A DNA stretch of 64,000 bases from Novosphingobium resinovorum (GCF_027922145.1 NZ_BSFC01000044.1:124001-188000), one strand, 5' to 3'. Numbered from the stretch's first letter, positions 40,957 through 49,611 are shown. Numbers and translations are program-made. Notes: generated by a model from the sequence alone, not told the origin.

Positions 40957-42236
40957 TGGCCAACCAGCGCATCACCCGCGTGTTCGGCGCGGTCAACATC
41001 GGCTCCTTCCGCATCTCCGCGATCGTTGCGGGCATCAACGAGGTCGGCGACATGGTCGTGCTCGGCTCGGGGCACCGCGCCAGCCAGGGCATCAAGCGCG
41101 GCTTCGTCACCGACATGGCGGCCGCGACCTATGCCGTGCGCGACGCCATCGACCGGGCCGAGAAGATGGCCGACACCGCCGTCCAGAAGGTCTGGATCGG
41201 CTGCTCGGGGGCAGGGCTCGCCAGCCGTATCGACCAGTTCGACGCCGAAATCGGCGGCCGCCGCATCGAGCAGGAGGACATCGACCAGTTGCTCATCTCC
41301 GCCAAGGACGTGATCCAGCCGGACGGGCGCATGGTGCTGCACGCGCAGCCCGCGCAGTACCGCCTCGACGGCGCGCACGGGGTGATCGATCCCAAGGGCC
41401 TCCATGCCGAGCGCCTCGGCGTCGATATCCACATCATGCTGGCGGACGGCGCGCCGATCCGCAACCTGACCGAGGCGGTGCAGTCCGCGCACCTTGAGGT
41501 GGAGGCCGTTGTCGGCTCGCCCATCGCGGCGGGGCAGGCGTGCCTTTCGCCCGAGGAGCGCGATCTTGGCGTCGCCCTCGTCGAGTTCGGCGGCGAAGTC
41601 ACCAATGTTGCGATCTACGAGCAGGGCATGCTCAAGGACATGATGTCGATCCCGATGGGCTCGGCGGATATCACCGACGCCATCGCCTCGGCCTTCGGCA
41701 TCCGCCGTTTCCAGGCGGAGCGGCTTAAGTGCGTCAACGGCTCGGCCATCGCCAGCCCGCACGACCACCGCGAGATGATCCCCGTCAACGCCCCGGGCGA
41801 GGAAGGCACCGGCCCGATCGCGCGCCATGCCGACGACAAGAACCGCATCCCGCGCGCCGAACTGATCGGCGTCATCACCGGCCAACTCGGCATGCTGATG
41901 GAGGAGGTGAACAAGGCGCTCAAGACGATGCGCTTCACCGGCCAGCGCGGCAAGCAGGTGGTCTTCACCGGCGGCGGCGCGGAACTGGTGGGCCTGGCCG
42001 ACTATGCGCAGGCCGCTATCGGCAAGCCCGTGCGCATCGGCCGCGTGGCGCACCTTTCGGGACTGGCCGAGGCGCATGTGAAGCCGGGCTTCTCGACGCT
42101 GGCAGGGTTGGTGCTCTACGCCGCTGCCGACCCGCAGGACATCCGCTCGCTGGGGCGCAGCCACCAGAGCACTGTTCGCCTCGGCAAGCTGGGCATGGTG
42201 GGCCGTGTCTATCAGGCTTTGCGCGAATACTTTTGA
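40956..42236 (+). CDS. ftsA: Cell division protein FtsA
   Basis: Actin-like ATPase that tethers FtsZ filaments to the membrane. The 426-residue product shows the phosphate-1 loop (FGAVNIGSFRISAIVAGI), SHS2 domain (SGHRASQGIKRGFVTDMAAA), VALVEFGGEVTNVAIYEQG and GQRGKQVVFTGGGAELVGL, plus a C-terminal amphipathic helix (GKLGMVGRVYQALREYF) for membrane binding. Note that the usual DIGS loop is NIGS here and the phosphate-2 DIG is EFGG. The start overlaps ftsQ by one base. Confidence 0.95.
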   Translation: MANQRITRVFGAVNIGSFRISAIVAGINEVGDMVVLGSGHRASQGIKRGFVTDMAAATYAVRDAIDRAEKMADTAVQKVWIGCSGAGLASRIDQFDAEIGGRRIEQEDIDQLLISAKDVIQPDGRMVLHAQPAQYRLDGAHGVIDPKGLHAERLGVDIHIMLADGAPIRNLTEAVQSAHLEVEAVVGSPIAAGQACLSPEERDLGVALVEFGGEVTNVAIYEQGMLKDMMSIPMGSADITDAIASAFGIRRFQAERLKCVNGSAIASPHDHREMIPVNAPGEEGTGPIARHADDKNRIPRAELIGVITGQLGMLMEEVNKALKTMRFTGQRGKQVVFTGGGAELVGLADYAQAAIGKPVRIGRVAHLSGLAEAHVKPGFSTLAGLVLYAAADPQDIRSLGRSHQSTVRLGKLGMVGRVYQALREYF

Positions 42237-42315
42237 CCGTTTCGAAGGCCTTGAAGACCAGCCGTGCAAACCGGACGACAAACGCGGAGGAAATGGCGGA
42301 ATTGGCGGCTTTGGC

Positions 42316-42353
42316 TGTGGACAAAGGTTTATGATCCTTTGCCTAGACGAATC
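42316..42353. promoter_or_regulatory. Possible ftsZ promoter region with DnaA-box-like and GANTC sites
   Basis: The 179-bp gap between ftsA and ftsZ contains TGTGGACAA at 42316-42324 (inverse TTGTCCACA, one change from the DnaA consensus) and a GAATC at 42349-42353. In Caulobacter ftsZ is controlled by DnaA and CcrM methylation, so similar control is plausible. A TATGAT at 42330 could be a -10 element, without a convincing -35. Confidence 0.35.
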
Positions 42354-42415
42354 GAAGCGTGCAATCAGAGTGGTCAAGGAATTTTCTTCGCGCGACGTGC
42401 CTGCAGGAGAGCGAA

Positions 42416-43939
42416 ATGAGCATTAACATCGGACCGCCGGCTATCGAGGAGCTTCGTCCTCGCATTCTCGTCATCGGCGTCGGCGGTGCGGGCGGAAACG
42501 CGATCGCCAACATGATCGGCGCCCAGATCGAGGGCGTGGACTTCGTCGTCGCCAACACCGACGCACAAGCGTTGAACAACTCGATCGCGGAAACGCGCAT
42601 CCAGCTCGGCCCCGAGATCACCCAGGGCCTCGGCGCCGGTGCCCGCCCCGAAGTGGGCCGTGCGGCGGCTGAGGAAACCCGTGAGGAGCTGGAGCGCCTG
42701 CTCGACGGCGTCCACATGGTCTTCATCGCGGCCGGCATGGGCGGCGGCACCGGCACGGGTGCGGCCCCGATCATCGCGCAGGCCGCGCGCGAGAAGGGCG
42801 TCCTCACCGTGGGCGTCGTCTCCAAGCCGTTCATGTTCGAAGGCACGCGCCGCATGCGCGCCGCCGACTCGGGCATCGAGGAACTGCAGAAGCACGTCGA
42901 CACGCTGATCGTCATTCCCAACCAGAACCTGTTCCTGGTGGCGAAGGCGGAAACGACCTTCAAGGAAGCCTTCACGCTCGCCGACGAAGTGCTGCAGCAG
43001 GGCGTGCGCTCGATCACCGACCTGATGATCATGCCCGGCCTCATCAACCTCGACTTCGCGGACGTCCGCTCGGTCATGGGAGAGATGGGCAAGGCGATGA
43101 TGGGCACCGGTGAGGGCGAAGGCCCCAACCGCGCGCTCGAAGCCGCCGAACGCGCCATCGCCAACCCGCTGCTCGACGGCGTGTCGATGCAGGGCGCGAA
43201 GGGCGTCATCATCTCGATCATCGGCGGCGACGACATGAAGCTGCTCGAAGTCGACGAGGCCGCGAACCACATCCGCGAACTGGTCGATCCCGATGCGAAC
43301 ATCATCTGGGGTTCGGCGTTCAACCCGGACCTGCAGGGCAAGATCCGCGTCTCGGTGGTCGCCACCGGCATCGAGCAGACCACGGAAATGGCCGAGATCG
43401 CCTCGCGTCCGCTTAATCTCGGTGCCTCGCGCGGGATCGCCCGTCCGGCGCTGCACTCGCCGCCGCCGGCTCCAAGCTATCAGGCACCCGCCGCTCCGGC
43501 GCCGGCGCCTGCTCCGGTCGCGCAGCAGCCGGCTCCGGAGCCCGCGCCCTTCGTGGCGCCGACGCAGGCTTTCGAGCCTTCGGCGGAGCTTGAACTCGGT
43601 GCCGAGGATGAAGCGCAGGCCGCACCTGCCGCGACCTCTGGCTTCGCTGGTCTGCGTGGCATCCAGAAGGAGCCGCTTGATCTCAGCTTCGAAGCTCCGG
43701 TCGAGCCTGCTCCGGTGCCCCGCCGCACGCAGGACGAATTGCTGCTCGATGGCGGCCAGGCCGCTCCCGCACCCGCCGCGCCGCGTGCCAAGCCGGTCGG
43801 CGGCGGCAGCACTTTGTTCGAGCGCATGACCAGCCTGTCGCGCCCGCGTCCCGGCGCCGAGCCGACTGCCGGTGAGGACGATGGTGATGCGGGGTCGATC
43901 AGCATCCCACGCTTCCTGGGCCGCCAGAACAACCAGTAA
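42416..43939 (+). CDS. ftsZ: Cell division GTPase FtsZ
   Basis: Tubulin homologue forming the Z-ring. The 507-residue product has the N-terminal VIGVGGAGGNAIANMI, the tubulin signature AGMGGGTGTGAAPIIA, the T7-like DLMIMPGLINLDFADVR, a long Pro/Ala-rich disordered linker from about residue 335, and a C-terminal peptide ISIPRFLGRQNNQ for FtsA binding. The long linker is normal for alphaproteobacteria. The ATG at 42416 has AGGAGA seven bases upstream; the frame is open 19 codons further. It has its own likely promoter in the preceding gap. Confidence 0.97.
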   Translation: MSINIGPPAIEELRPRILVIGVGGAGGNAIANMIGAQIEGVDFVVANTDAQALNNSIAETRIQLGPEITQGLGAGARPEVGRAAAEETREELERLLDGVHMVFIAAGMGGGTGTGAAPIIAQAAREKGVLTVGVVSKPFMFEGTRRMRAADSGIEELQKHVDTLIVIPNQNLFLVAKAETTFKEAFTLADEVLQQGVRSITDLMIMPGLINLDFADVRSVMGEMGKAMMGTGEGEGPNRALEAAERAIANPLLDGVSMQGAKGVIISIIGGDDMKLLEVDEAANHIRELVDPDANIIWGSAFNPDLQGKIRVSVVATGIEQTTEMAEIASRPLNLGASRGIARPALHSPPPAPSYQAPAAPAPAPAPVAQQPAPEPAPFVAPTQAFEPSAELELGAEDEAQAAPAATSGFAGLRGIQKEPLDLSFEAPVEPAPVPRRTQDELLLDGGQAAPAPAAPRAKPVGGGSTLFERMTSLSRPRPGAEPTAGEDDGDAGSISIPRFLGRQNNQ

Positions 43940-43945
43940 GTCGTG

Positions 43946-43978
43946 AGAGGCGGGGCATTGCTCCGCCTCTTGCTCCTT
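43946..43978 (+). terminator. Probable terminator after ftsZ
   Basis: 8-bp stem AGAGGCGG / CCGCCTCT with a nine-base loop, followed by TGCTCCTT; the U-tract is poor. It begins seven bases after the stop and would end the dcw transcript. The rest of the 247-bp gap to the next gene shows no feature. Confidence 0.55.
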
Positions 43979-44186
43979 CGGGCCGCGTCGTCGAAGGAAG
44001 TCCGTCGCAGGGCGGGCATGTTCGCTTTAGGTTCATCTGCGCCGGGCCATGGCGCCAAGGGCGCGCATCCCTGCGCGCATGGAGTCGTTCGGCATCCCGG
44101 CCGCCGTTCGACTTTCCGGTTCGTAAAGCGTCGGCAGTCGTCGTGGGGAGGGCTGCCTGAGGGTTCGGGGTACAGAGGACTTGCGG

Positions 44187-46139
44187 GTGGATCACTTGGT
44201 TTCGCGGTTGCTCGGCGGTGTGGCGCTGGTCGGCGCTCTCGCGAGCGCGCCGGCATTGGCGCAAGGCGCTCCTGCCGCTTCGCATCCGGTGGTTCAGGCC
44301 GTTCCCGGCGAGAACAACAAGAAGCTCGGCACCGCGCTGGCACGTCTCGGCCGCGATTCTCGCGATGTCGCGGCGTTGATCGACGCCGGTGATGCGGCGC
44401 GGGCGCTGCAGGACAATGCCGCCGCCATCGGTTTCTATCGCCGAGCCGACGAGGTCAGCGCTGGCAATCCGCGCGTACAGGCGGGGCTTGGCAGCGCCTT
44501 CGTTCACAATGGCGACCCGGTGAGCGCGATCCCATGTTTCGATGCCGCTGAGAAGGCGGGCGCCACGCCCGCGCTGATTGCGGCCGACCGAGGGCTTGCC
44601 TACGACCTTGTTGGAGATAATGCCTTAGCGCAGCGATACTATGCCGCGGCAATGACAAGCGCATCGGGCGACAAGGCGGATGAACTGCGCAGCCGCCTCG
44701 CGGTCAGCCAGGCGATCGGCGGCGACGTCGATGCCGCTTATGCGACGTTGCTGCCGCTCCTCAACAAACAGGACAAGCCGGGTTGGCGCACCCGTGCGTT
44801 TACCCTCGCGATTGCCGGCGAGCCGGACAAGGCGGTGGAGATCACCAACACGATTCTCCCCGGCCAGCTGGCGCAGAGCATAGCGCCATACTTGCGCTAC
44901 ATGCCACGTCTGACCAAGGCGCAGCAGGCGGCCGCCGCGAATCTCGGTCGCTTTCCGCGCGCCTCCGAGATCGGGCGCGACGATGCGCGTATCGCCGCTT
45001 ACGCTCCGCCGCGCGGTTCGGCCGCCGGGGCAGGGCTGATTCCCAAGGGCGAGCCGCTCGGAGGAGCGGGCGGCATCAGGCTGGCGAAGGCCGCCCAGCC
45101 CTCGCGCACCCGCACGACGCGGACGGATACGACGCAGGCAGGGCGGCAGGTGGCAGCGTCCGCGAAATCGACGAGCCTCGCATCGGTCGATCCCGATCGC
45201 GTCGCTCCGCCCGAGCCCAAACCCGCGATCGAGCGTGATAACGGCGAATTGCCGCCGGTCGGACGCAGTTCCGAGCCTCCGAAGCTCGCGGTGGCAACGC
45301 CGGCACCGGCACTGGCACTGGCACCGCAGCCTGCGCGAACGCCGGCTGTCGCACCGACGATCCGCACCGGGCAGGCGTCGACTTCCTCGGCGTCGGCCGA
45401 GAGGCCGGCGACGCCGGGCTTCGATCTCGGTCGGCTGCCTGCGTCTCAGGCACCTGCCGCTCCGCCGCCGACCAGCACGCTCGCAGCCAGGACTCCTCCG
45501 GCAGCGCCGCTGGTCTCCACTCCCGCAAGCCCGCCCCCGGTGCCGGGACCAGGGCAGCTCTCGCTTTCCGAGATTTTCGCCGATATCGGCAAGCCGACCG
45601 TTGACGTCCTGCCGGCGTCGGGTGCGGTCGACATCCGGCTGATTACTCCGGCTGCTCCGCCGCCACCCCGCGTCCAGTTGCCCAAGGTCGAAGAGGCCAA
45701 GCCCGTCGAAACGGATGCTCCGGCTACGGAGGTCAAGGACGCCAAGGCCTCGAAGGCGAAGACTGCCGCTGCCAGGGCCGCCGAGGCGAAAGCCAAGGCC
45801 AAGGCGGATGCCGAGGCCAAGGCGAAGGCCGAGGCGGCGGAAAAGGCGAAGAAGCCAACGCATCCCAGCCGCATCTGGGTTCAGATCGGGGTCGGGCGGG
45901 ACAAGAGCGCCATCGCTTTCGACTGGCGGCGCTATACGCGTGAAAATGCGGCGTTGCTCAAGGGGCGTAGCCCTTACGTCAGCGAGATGGGCCGGACCAA
46001 TCGCGTCCTGATCGGTCCTTTCGCGACACAGAAGGCGGCAAGTGCGTTCCTTGCCGACGCGAAGAAGCAGGGCTTCTCAGATGCATTGCCCTGGACCAGC
46101 CCGGCGGGACAGGTCGTGGATCCGCTTTCGGCCAAGTAA
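44187..46139 (+). CDS. TPR- and SPOR-domain exported protein
   Basis: About 650 residues. A signal peptide (LLGGVALVGALASAPALAQ) is followed by TPR-like repeats (about residues 45-250; DAARALQDNAAAIGFYRRAD, FDAAEKAGATPALIAADRGLAYD), a long Pro/Ala-rich linker, a Lys/Ala-rich charged helix near 515-555, and a C-terminal SPOR domain (SRIWVQIGVGRDKSAIAFDW ... RVLIGPFATQKAASAFLADA). SPOR domains bind denuded septal peptidoglycan, so septal location is likely, fitting its place after ftsZ. The GTG at 44187 is preferred over TTG at 44181 because GAGG lies seven bases before it. Confidence 0.85.
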   Translation: MDHLVSRLLGGVALVGALASAPALAQGAPAASHPVVQAVPGENNKKLGTALARLGRDSRDVAALIDAGDAARALQDNAAAIGFYRRADEVSAGNPRVQAGLGSAFVHNGDPVSAIPCFDAAEKAGATPALIAADRGLAYDLVGDNALAQRYYAAAMTSASGDKADELRSRLAVSQAIGGDVDAAYATLLPLLNKQDKPGWRTRAFTLAIAGEPDKAVEITNTILPGQLAQSIAPYLRYMPRLTKAQQAAAANLGRFPRASEIGRDDARIAAYAPPRGSAAGAGLIPKGEPLGGAGGIRLAKAAQPSRTRTTRTDTTQAGRQVAASAKSTSLASVDPDRVAPPEPKPAIERDNGELPPVGRSSEPPKLAVATPAPALALAPQPARTPAVAPTIRTGQASTSSASAERPATPGFDLGRLPASQAPAAPPPTSTLAARTPPAAPLVSTPASPPPVPGPGQLSLSEIFADIGKPTVDVLPASGAVDIRLITPAAPPPPRVQLPKVEEAKPVETDAPATEVKDAKASKAKTAAARAAEAKAKAKADAEAKAKAEAAEKAKKPTHPSRIWVQIGVGRDKSAIAFDWRRYTRENAALLKGRSPYVSEMGRTNRVLIGPFATQKAASAFLADAKKQGFSDALPWTSPAGQVVDPLSAK

Positions 46140-46191
46140 TTCTGCGGGTTATGGGGCTTTGTCGGAGCCTTGTGTTAACGTGCATTCATAT

Positions 46192-46200
46192 TTATCCACA
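46192..46200 (+). promoter_or_regulatory. Isolated consensus DnaA box in the ybjN leader
   Basis: TTATCCACA, an exact DnaA-box match, about 105 bases upstream of the next start, beside GTGTTAAC and GCTGTGAACA. No cluster of boxes is present, so this is not an origin; transcriptional control by DnaA is possible but unproven. Confidence 0.3.
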
Positions 46201-46304
46201 CGCTGTGAACAGGCTTGTGCAGTTATGCGCAGGCGATATCGGCGCGTGGATTGTGCTTCCCTACCTGCAGGCAGCATCCATGCACCCGTATTCTCGGAGG
46301 GCTG

Positions 46305-46823
46305 ATGTCGCAGATTATGAGGACCGTTCAGGACGATATCGACCGGGACGACGAGGCTGCCCCCGTGGAAATGCTCGCCTCGCTTTTCGAAGCGCGCGAC
46401 TGGCCCTTCGAATATGCCGGTGAGGACGAGATCTCGGCCGAGATCAAGGGCGCCTGGGCGACGTACCAGTTGCAGGCGATCTGGCGCCCGGAGGACCGGG
46501 TGCTGCAACTCCTGTGCCTTCCCGACATCCGCGTGGCCGATGCCAAGCGTTCCGCCGTGTTCGAGGCGCTGGCGCTCATCAACGAGCAGGTCTGGCTGGG
46601 GCACTTTGACATGTGGTCGAACGGCGGCGTCGTGCTCTATCGCCATGGGCTGATGCTCGGGCCGGACGGGCTGCTCGGACCGGGGCAGGCACAGATGGTG
46701 GTCGAGGCCGCGATCGAGGAATGCGACCGCTTCTACCCGGTGTTCCAGTTCATCCTGTGGGGCGACAAGACCCCGTCCGAAGCACTCGCGGCGGCCCTGG
46801 TGGACGCGGCCGGGGAAGCCTGA
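46305..46823 (+). CDS. YbjN-domain protein
   Basis: 172-residue cytosolic protein of the YbjN family (type III secretion chaperone-like fold), with LASLFEARDWPFEYAGEDEI, RVLQLLCLPD, NEQVWLGHFDMWSNGGVVLYR and ECDRFYPVFQFILWGD. YbjN overproduction in E. coli affects motility and stress responses, but the molecular role is unknown; alphaproteobacterial members often lie next to proC as here. The ATG at 46305 is chosen for the CGGAGG ribosome site and because upstream codons are not conserved-looking. Confidence 0.88.
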   Translation: MSQIMRTVQDDIDRDDEAAPVEMLASLFEARDWPFEYAGEDEISAEIKGAWATYQLQAIWRPEDRVLQLLCLPDIRVADAKRSAVFEALALINEQVWLGHFDMWSNGGVVLYRHGLMLGPDGLLGPGQAQMVVEAAIEECDRFYPVFQFILWGDKTPSEALAAALVDAAGEA

Positions 46824-46953
46824 CCCCTCGTCACTGCGTTTCGCAGCATGGTTGGCTATGCCGCCTGTTGGTCCCGCTGCGCATGGCACGCATGGCCCTT
46901 GTGGCCTGTGATCGGCTCGCCTAAGTCGCGACCCGATCCAGTTTCGAGGGAAT

Positions 46954-47769
46954 ATGCGCATGGACCGGTTTCAGAACATCCTGCTCGTGGGCTGCGGCAA
47001 CATGGCAGGGGCCATGCTGACGGGCTGGCTGGCGGGCGGCATTCCGGCCTCGCGCTTCACCGTCGTCGATCCGCACCGCGAGAGCGTGCCTGAAGGTGTC
47101 GCGCTGCTGTCCGAACTGCCTGCGGAAGGCCGCTTCGATGCGGTGATGCTGGGGGTCAAGCCGCAGGGCCTCGACGCTGTCGCAACGTCGGTGGGGGCGC
47201 TCGTCGGCCGTGAGACCGTGCTGTTCTCGATCCTCGCGGGTGTCGAATTCGACAGTCTTGCGGCGCGCTTCCCGCAGGCCGGCGCGCTGGTGCGGATCAT
47301 GCCGAACCTCGCGGCCGCCATCGGCAAGTCGCCGATCGCACTCGACGCGCGCGGTCTCGACGAGACCGGCCGCGCGGCGGTGACGGCGCTGATGCAGCCG
47401 CTCGGCACGCCCGAGTGGCTGGCGGGCGAGCATCTGTTCGACGCGGTCACCGCGCTGGCCGGCTGCGGCCCGGCGTTCGTCTATCGCTTTATCGATTCTC
47501 TTGCCGCAGGCGCGGTGGCGCTCGGTCTGGATGCGGGCCAGTCGCAGCGGCTGGCGCTCGCGATGGTCGAAGGGGCGGCGCAGCTCGCCGGCGCTTCCGA
47601 GTTCTCGCCGGGCGAACTGGCGGACAAGGTCGCCAGCCCGGGCGGTTCGACCCGCGCGGGTATGAACGTGCTGGACGAGGGCGGCGCGCTGGCCGGCGTT
47701 CTGCTCGAAGCGATGACCGCCTCGCGCGATCGCAATGCCGAGATGGCAGCCGAGGCCCGGCGCGGCTGA
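46954..47769 (+). CDS. proC: Pyrroline-5-carboxylate reductase
   Basis: Last enzyme of proline synthesis, NAD(P)H-dependent. The 271-residue product shows the Rossmann motif ILLVGCGNMAGAMLTGWL, VMLGVKPQ, RIMPNLAAAIGKSPIAL and the C-terminal signature SPGELADKVASPGGSTRAGM. GAGGGA precedes the ATG. The proline pathway gene proB lies 3.5 kb downstream; proA is not in the window. It follows the YbjN gene with a 130-bp gap. Confidence 0.95.
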   Translation: MRMDRFQNILLVGCGNMAGAMLTGWLAGGIPASRFTVVDPHRESVPEGVALLSELPAEGRFDAVMLGVKPQGLDAVATSVGALVGRETVLFSILAGVEFDSLAARFPQAGALVRIMPNLAAAIGKSPIALDARGLDETGRAAVTALMQPLGTPEWLAGEHLFDAVTALAGCGPAFVYRFIDSLAAGAVALGLDAGQSQRLALAMVEGAAQLAGASEFSPGELADKVASPGGSTRAGMNVLDEGGALAGVLLEAMTASRDRNAEMAAEARRG

Positions 47770-47847
47770 TCGTCGTGGTTTGAAGCCGGAGCCAAGAAGA
47801 AATAGGTCCGTTTTACACTTTGTCACAAATGGCGCGGGCCGGTTCTT

Positions 47848-47877
47848 CTTGAAACTTTCGCGTTCGAGCGCGATATT
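47848..47877 (+). promoter_or_regulatory. Possible heat-shock (RpoH) promoter for the Bax-inhibitor-1 gene
   Basis: CTTGAAA at 47848-47854 matches the sigma-32 -35 element; CGATATT at 47871-47877, 16-17 bases on, resembles its -10 region. The start codon lies 54 bases downstream. A match by eye only. Confidence 0.35.
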
Positions 47878-47930
47878 CCCTCCTGAGCGGGACCGCATTT
47901 GGCTGGCTTCTCCGCTAAAGGGAGTTTGAA

Positions 47931-48677
47931 ATGGCGAATTGGAACGACCCCCAGCCCCGTCAGGGCTTCGGTGCGTCTCCGAGCCGTGACGGCAGCGATC
48001 TCGGTCGCACCGCCGGCCGGACCGCTTACGATGCGGGTCTGCGTCGGCACATGCTGTCGATCTACAACTACATGGCCTCGGGCGTGCTGCTTTCGGGCAT
48101 CGTCGCGATGCTCTTCGCGCCTTACGCGATCGCTATGATGCAGTCGCCGATCAAGTGGCTGGTCATGCTGGCCCCGCTCGGCTTCGTCTTCGCGATCAGC
48201 GGCGGCGCGCAGCGCTTCAGCGAAGGCACGCTGAAGGTGCTCTACTGGGCTTTCGCGGCCGTGATGGGCGTATCGCTCTCGACGATCTTCGTGATTTACA
48301 CGGCGACCTCGATCGCGACCACGTTCTTCGCGACGGCGGCGGCTTTCGCGGGCCTCAGCCTCTACGGTTACACCACGAAGAAGGACCTGTCGGGCTTCGG
48401 CACCTTCCTGATCATGGGAGTGGTCGGCATCCTGATCGCCTCGCTGGTGAACATCTTCGTGGGTTCGAGCGTGCTGCAGCTGGCGATCTCGATCCTCGGT
48501 GTGCTGATCTTCGCTGGGTTGACCGCCTATGACACGCAGATGCTCAAGAACCAGTACTACCACCTGCGCGGCACGGATTTCGTCGGCAAGGCCGTGATCC
48601 TCGGCGCGCTGAGCTTGTACCTGGACTTCATCAACATGTTCCAGTTCCTGCTGAGCTTCCTCGGCCAGCGGGACTAA
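47931..48677 (+). CDS. Bax inhibitor-1 / YccA family membrane protein
   Basis: 248-residue polytopic inner-membrane protein with about seven helices. The N-terminal cytoplasmic segment (about 40 residues) is followed by YDAGLRRHMLSIYNYMASGV, and the C-terminal region shows FAGLTAYDTQMLKNQYY, the signature of the BI-1/YccA family; its Asp is part of the pH-sensing di-aspartyl site in BsYetJ. Bacterial members include YccA, a modulator of the FtsH protease, and calcium-leak channels. Ribosome site AAGGGAG upstream. A strong terminator follows. Confidence 0.92.
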   Translation: MANWNDPQPRQGFGASPSRDGSDLGRTAGRTAYDAGLRRHMLSIYNYMASGVLLSGIVAMLFAPYAIAMMQSPIKWLVMLAPLGFVFAISGGAQRFSEGTLKVLYWAFAAVMGVSLSTIFVIYTATSIATTFFATAAAFAGLSLYGYTTKKDLSGFGTFLIMGVVGILIASLVNIFVGSSVLQLAISILGVLIFAGLTAYDTQMLKNQYYHLRGTDFVGKAVILGALSLYLDFINMFQFLLSFLGQRD

Positions 48678-48758
48678 GGGCGGCGGTTAATCGCAACCGG
48701 AATGGAGATAATTTTCCTCCGAAGCGATTAATCCACAGTGCAGTTTCACCTAAGCATG

Positions 48759-48795
48759 ATGCCCGGTGCGTTTTATCGCACCGGGCATTTGCTTT
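48759..48795 (+). terminator. Rho-independent terminator
   Basis: Perfect 12-bp stem ATGCCCGGTGCG / CGCACCGGGCAT with loop TTTTAT (48759-48788), followed by TTGCTTT. It ends the BI-1 transcript about 80 bases after its stop. Confidence 0.85.
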
Positions 48796-48858
48796 ATGAC
48801 TCAGCGGGGTTAGACCGTTTGCCGCGATGGAGAACGATGCGTGTACCGAGGGCTTGAG

Positions 48859-49611
48859 ATGATCGACAACGGGCAGGGGCGTCGTCGCCTTTCCTTGCTG
48901 GCGGGCTCGGCGGTGGCCGTCACGCTTGCCGCGCTGGCAGGCTGTGCGAAGCCGCCTCCGCCCCCGCCACCCCCGCCGCCGGTCGTGGTGATCCCGCCGA
49001 TGCCGACGCCGCCGATGGGCGCGCCGCTCGAAATGAGGGTTCCGGCCAAGGCAGAGGATGGCACGCGCCAGACCGTGAATTATGGGATTTCCACGTCGCA
49101 GACGATCTGGAACTTCCGCTCGGCCTATAACGTGGCTGCGCTCAACTGCGTCGAGGTTCAGTTCACCCCGATCCTTGAGGGCTACAAGCGTTTCCTGAAG
49201 GTCTACGACAAGTCGCTCGACCGTGCGAGCAAGGAAATCGACGCGAGCTTCCGCACGCAGCATTCCGGTCGCGCCGCGATCGTCGCGCGCGAGACCTACC
49301 AGACGCAGGTCTACAACTTCTTCTCGCTGCCGCCGGTGGACTCCAGCTTCTGCCAGGCAGCGATGGAAGTGAGCGCCGAATTGAACACGGTGGAGCCGAG
49401 CCAGTTCGACAACTGGTCCTACACCGGCCTCGCCAAGCTCGAGGCGCCGTTCAAGGCGTTCTTCGATGCTTATGACCAGTACCGCGCCGATCTGGCCGCA
49501 TGGCAATCGCGCTACGGATCGAACGGCCTCATCACCGTGCGCCCGAATGCGGAGCAGGTCATGGCCCAGCCCGTCGTCCAGCCTCAGGCGAGCGTGCCGC
49601 AGGCACAGTGA
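48859..49611 (+). CDS. Hypothetical lipoprotein with polyproline stretch
   Basis: 250-residue exported protein I do not recognise. A basic N-terminus (GRRRLSLLAGSAVAVTLAAL) leads to a lipobox ending at Cys29, so it is probably lipidated and held in the envelope. Ten consecutive prolines start four residues later, followed by VVVIPPMPTPP, likely a rigid spacer. The remaining 190 residues are helical (ALNCVEVQFTPILEGYKRFL, FCQAAMEVSAELN) with two cysteines that could pair. The ATG at 48859 has GAGGG six bases upstream; GTG at 48841 is an alternative. A terminator follows. Confidence 0.75.
   Translation: MIDNGQGRRRLSLLAGSAVAVTLAALAGCAKPPPPPPPPPPVVVIPPMPTPPMGAPLEMRVPAKAEDGTRQTVNYGISTSQTIWNFRSAYNVAALNCVEVQFTPILEGYKRFLKVYDKSLDRASKEIDASFRTQHSGRAAIVARETYQTQVYNFFSLPPVDSSFCQAAMEVSAELNTVEPSQFDNWSYTGLAKLEAPFKAFFDAYDQYRADLAAWQSRYGSNGLITVRPNAEQVMAQPVVQPQASVPQAQ

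Noticed and set aside
40956..42236. FtsA judged inactive because the DIGS loop reads NIGS
   Set aside because: The rest of the actin fold and the C-terminal membrane helix are intact; variation in this loop alone does not prove loss of function.
46192..46200. DnaA box considered as part of a replication origin
   Set aside because: Only a single box, no AT-rich unwinding region, no dnaA, gidA/parA or hemE neighbours.
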